From positions 14,220 to 23,720 of the forward strand of contig MHDW01000177.1 in assembly GCA_001803645.1 (NCBI GenBank): a stretch of DNA of 9,501 bases, in the 5' to 3' direction. Position 1 is the stretch's first letter, and every line of letters begins with the position of its first letter. The position numbers and the translations under genes were made by a program. Origin of the DNA: Nitrospirae bacterium GWC2_42_7 (lineage in GTDB: Bacteria; Nitrospirota; Thermodesulfovibrionia; Thermodesulfovibrionales; UBA6898). Positions 8,919 to 9,501 of the stretch are shown here, piece by piece. The notes beneath the pieces were generated by a model. It was not told the DNA's origin, ran no database searches, and was given only the letters and a program-made list of their open reading frames with translations.

Positions 8919-9272
8919 ATGGAAACTCTTAATGTAATTCTGAGAAGGCCGCCATACGGCACAGTTGATGCGCCGGAGGCGATCCGTCATGCACTTGGTG
9001 GAATCACTAATGATATGAAAGTAAGGCTGGTCCTTCTGGATGGCGGGGTTAATGCTGCGCGGAAAGAACAGGATATTACAGGTACCGAATATTTAAGCGC
9101 AGGAGAAGGAATTCAAGATTGTATTGATATGGGAGTGGAAGTTTATGCTGACGAGTTTTCTTTGAAAAACGAACATATTAATAAAGATGGAATAGTCGAG
9201 GGTGTAATTGTTTCAAACAGTACAGATATCGCTGAAATTCTAAAAGAAGATTGTACTACCATGATTTTTTGA
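8919..9272 (+). CDS. DsrE/DsrF-like (TusC-type) sulfur-relay family protein
   Basis: The 117-residue protein starts METLNVILRRPPYGTVDAPEA and continues with AIRHALGGITNDMKVRLVLLDGGVNAAR, the helix/strand pattern of DsrF/TusC-like proteins. The strand VEVYADEFSLK (73-83) holds the position where other members have a Cys; here only Cys68 and Cys112 are present, so it lacks a CxxC and may be a structural or docking subunit in a hetero-oligomer, as DsrF is with DsrE and DsrH. The ATG is 10 nt after the stop of the selenoprotein gene, with AAGGGAG (8907-8913) just upstream, so translation is probably closely coupled. The C-terminus DIAEILKEDCTTMIF fits the family's final helix and strand. Confidence 0.82.
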   Translation: METLNVILRRPPYGTVDAPEAIRHALGGITNDMKVRLVLLDGGVNAARKEQDITGTEYLSAGEGIQDCIDMGVEVYADEFSLKNEHINKDGIVEGVIVSNSTDIAEILKEDCTTMIF

Positions 9273-9463
9273 ATGAACCTCCCAGCTGTAATGACAGATA
9301 GGTACCCAAGTAATTCCCCTCCCTTGAGGGGAGGGGATAAAGGGGAGGGTGAAACAACTGAATCACCCCCACCCTCGCCCTCCCCCCTCAAGGGAGAGGG
9401 TACTAGAGGGAGACACTTCAGCAGAAACTGTGGAGTATTGATAATTAATAACAGGAGGCAAAA
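9273..9463. repeat. 85-bp palindromic C/G-rich repeat in the dsrE operon
   Basis: Bases 9316-9400 form a large imperfect inverted repeat. The left arm runs from CCCCTCCC (9316-9323) to GTGA (9349-9352) and the right arm from TCAC (9363-9366) to GAGAGGG (9394-9400), around a centre of about 10 nt. Each arm has its own smaller hairpin, such as CCCCTCCC/GGGAGGGG at 9316-9336. It resembles repeats near 134, 3551 and 3727. It probably separates or attenuates expression between the DsrF-like gene and the next gene, or is a MITE/REP-like insertion; no transposase is present and no terminator T tract follows. The rest of this spacer holds only a strong ribosome binding site. Confidence 0.75.
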
Positions 9464-9501
9464 ATGATAGTAATTGTAAAAAGCTCACCTGACACACCTG
9501 A
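9464..9501 (+). CDS. Start of a further sulfur-relay-type gene (truncated by window end)
   Basis: ATG at 9464 is preceded by a perfect AGGAGG (9453-9458) at 5-nt spacing. The visible peptide is MIVIVKSSPDTP, an opening beta strand like the first strand of DsrE/DsrH-like proteins. Only 12 codons are seen, so the family is inferred from position, strand and this hydrophobic start. A DsrH/TusB-like or another DsrE-like product is possible; unrelated products are not excluded. Confidence 0.5.
   Translation, partial: MIVIVKSSPDTP

Noticed and set aside
8766..8990. 74-codon minus-strand frame over the selenocysteine region
   Set aside because: Antisense to the read-through segment of the DsrE gene; sense frame has family motifs and proper spacing.
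9143..9391. 82-codon minus-strand frame and 9273-9467 plus-strand frame over the palindrome
   Set aside because: Both run through low-complexity C/G repeat, giving Pro/Ser/Gly-rich peptides with no motif.

Overview
The window most likely comes from a Gram-negative, anaerobic, sulfur-metabolising bacterium. Genes for KDO (a lipopolysaccharide inner-core sugar) show an outer membrane. A run of DsrE-family sulfur-carrier genes, one of them apparently a selenoprotein, points to anaerobic sulfur chemistry. Gene order, moderate A+T richness and abundant C/G-rich palindromes in spacers suggest Nitrospirota (Thermodesulfovibrionia-like) or a sulfate-reducing deltaproteobacterial lineage; this placement is inference and no marker gene settles it.

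Region 1 (1-3450, minus strand) is a tight KDO operon, transcribed kdsB, pyrG, kdsA, then the first codons of kdsD/kpsF at the left edge. KdsD and KdsA make KDO-8-phosphate, KdsB activates KDO with CTP, and PyrG makes CTP, so one transcript supplies both the sugar and its nucleotide. kdsB/pyrG and pyrG/kdsA overlap. kdsB carries an in-gene array of 7-bp repeats.

Region 2 (3451-4195) is about 745 bp with no convincing gene. It holds several dispersed palindromic repeats and a roughly 95-bp imperfect inverted repeat.

Region 3 (4196-7606, minus strand) carries four accessory genes in one direction: a zinc-ribbon/ankyrin/membrane protein, a 60-70 aa helical protein, a small three-helix membrane protein, and a TPR+ankyrin lipoprotein. 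Each of the larger ones has its own strong ribosome binding site. The spacers contain structured sequences and GTTRRRY-like motifs that resemble, imperfectly, integron attC sites, so these may be old gene cassettes.

Region 4 (7831-9501, plus strand) is a regulated operon: a near-consensus sigma70 promoter overlapped by an inverted-repeat operator, an ArsR-family regulator, and then DsrE/DsrF-type proteins. The second DsrE gene has an in-frame TGA exactly where its upstream paralogue has the first Cys of a CxxC motif. The TGA is followed at 21 nt by a hairpin that fits the bacterial SECIS model, and reading through gives a normal 114-residue DsrE protein with a U-T-G-C redox motif. This is the most interesting signal in the window. 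A further gene begins at 9464, after an 85-bp palindromic repeat, and runs off the edge.
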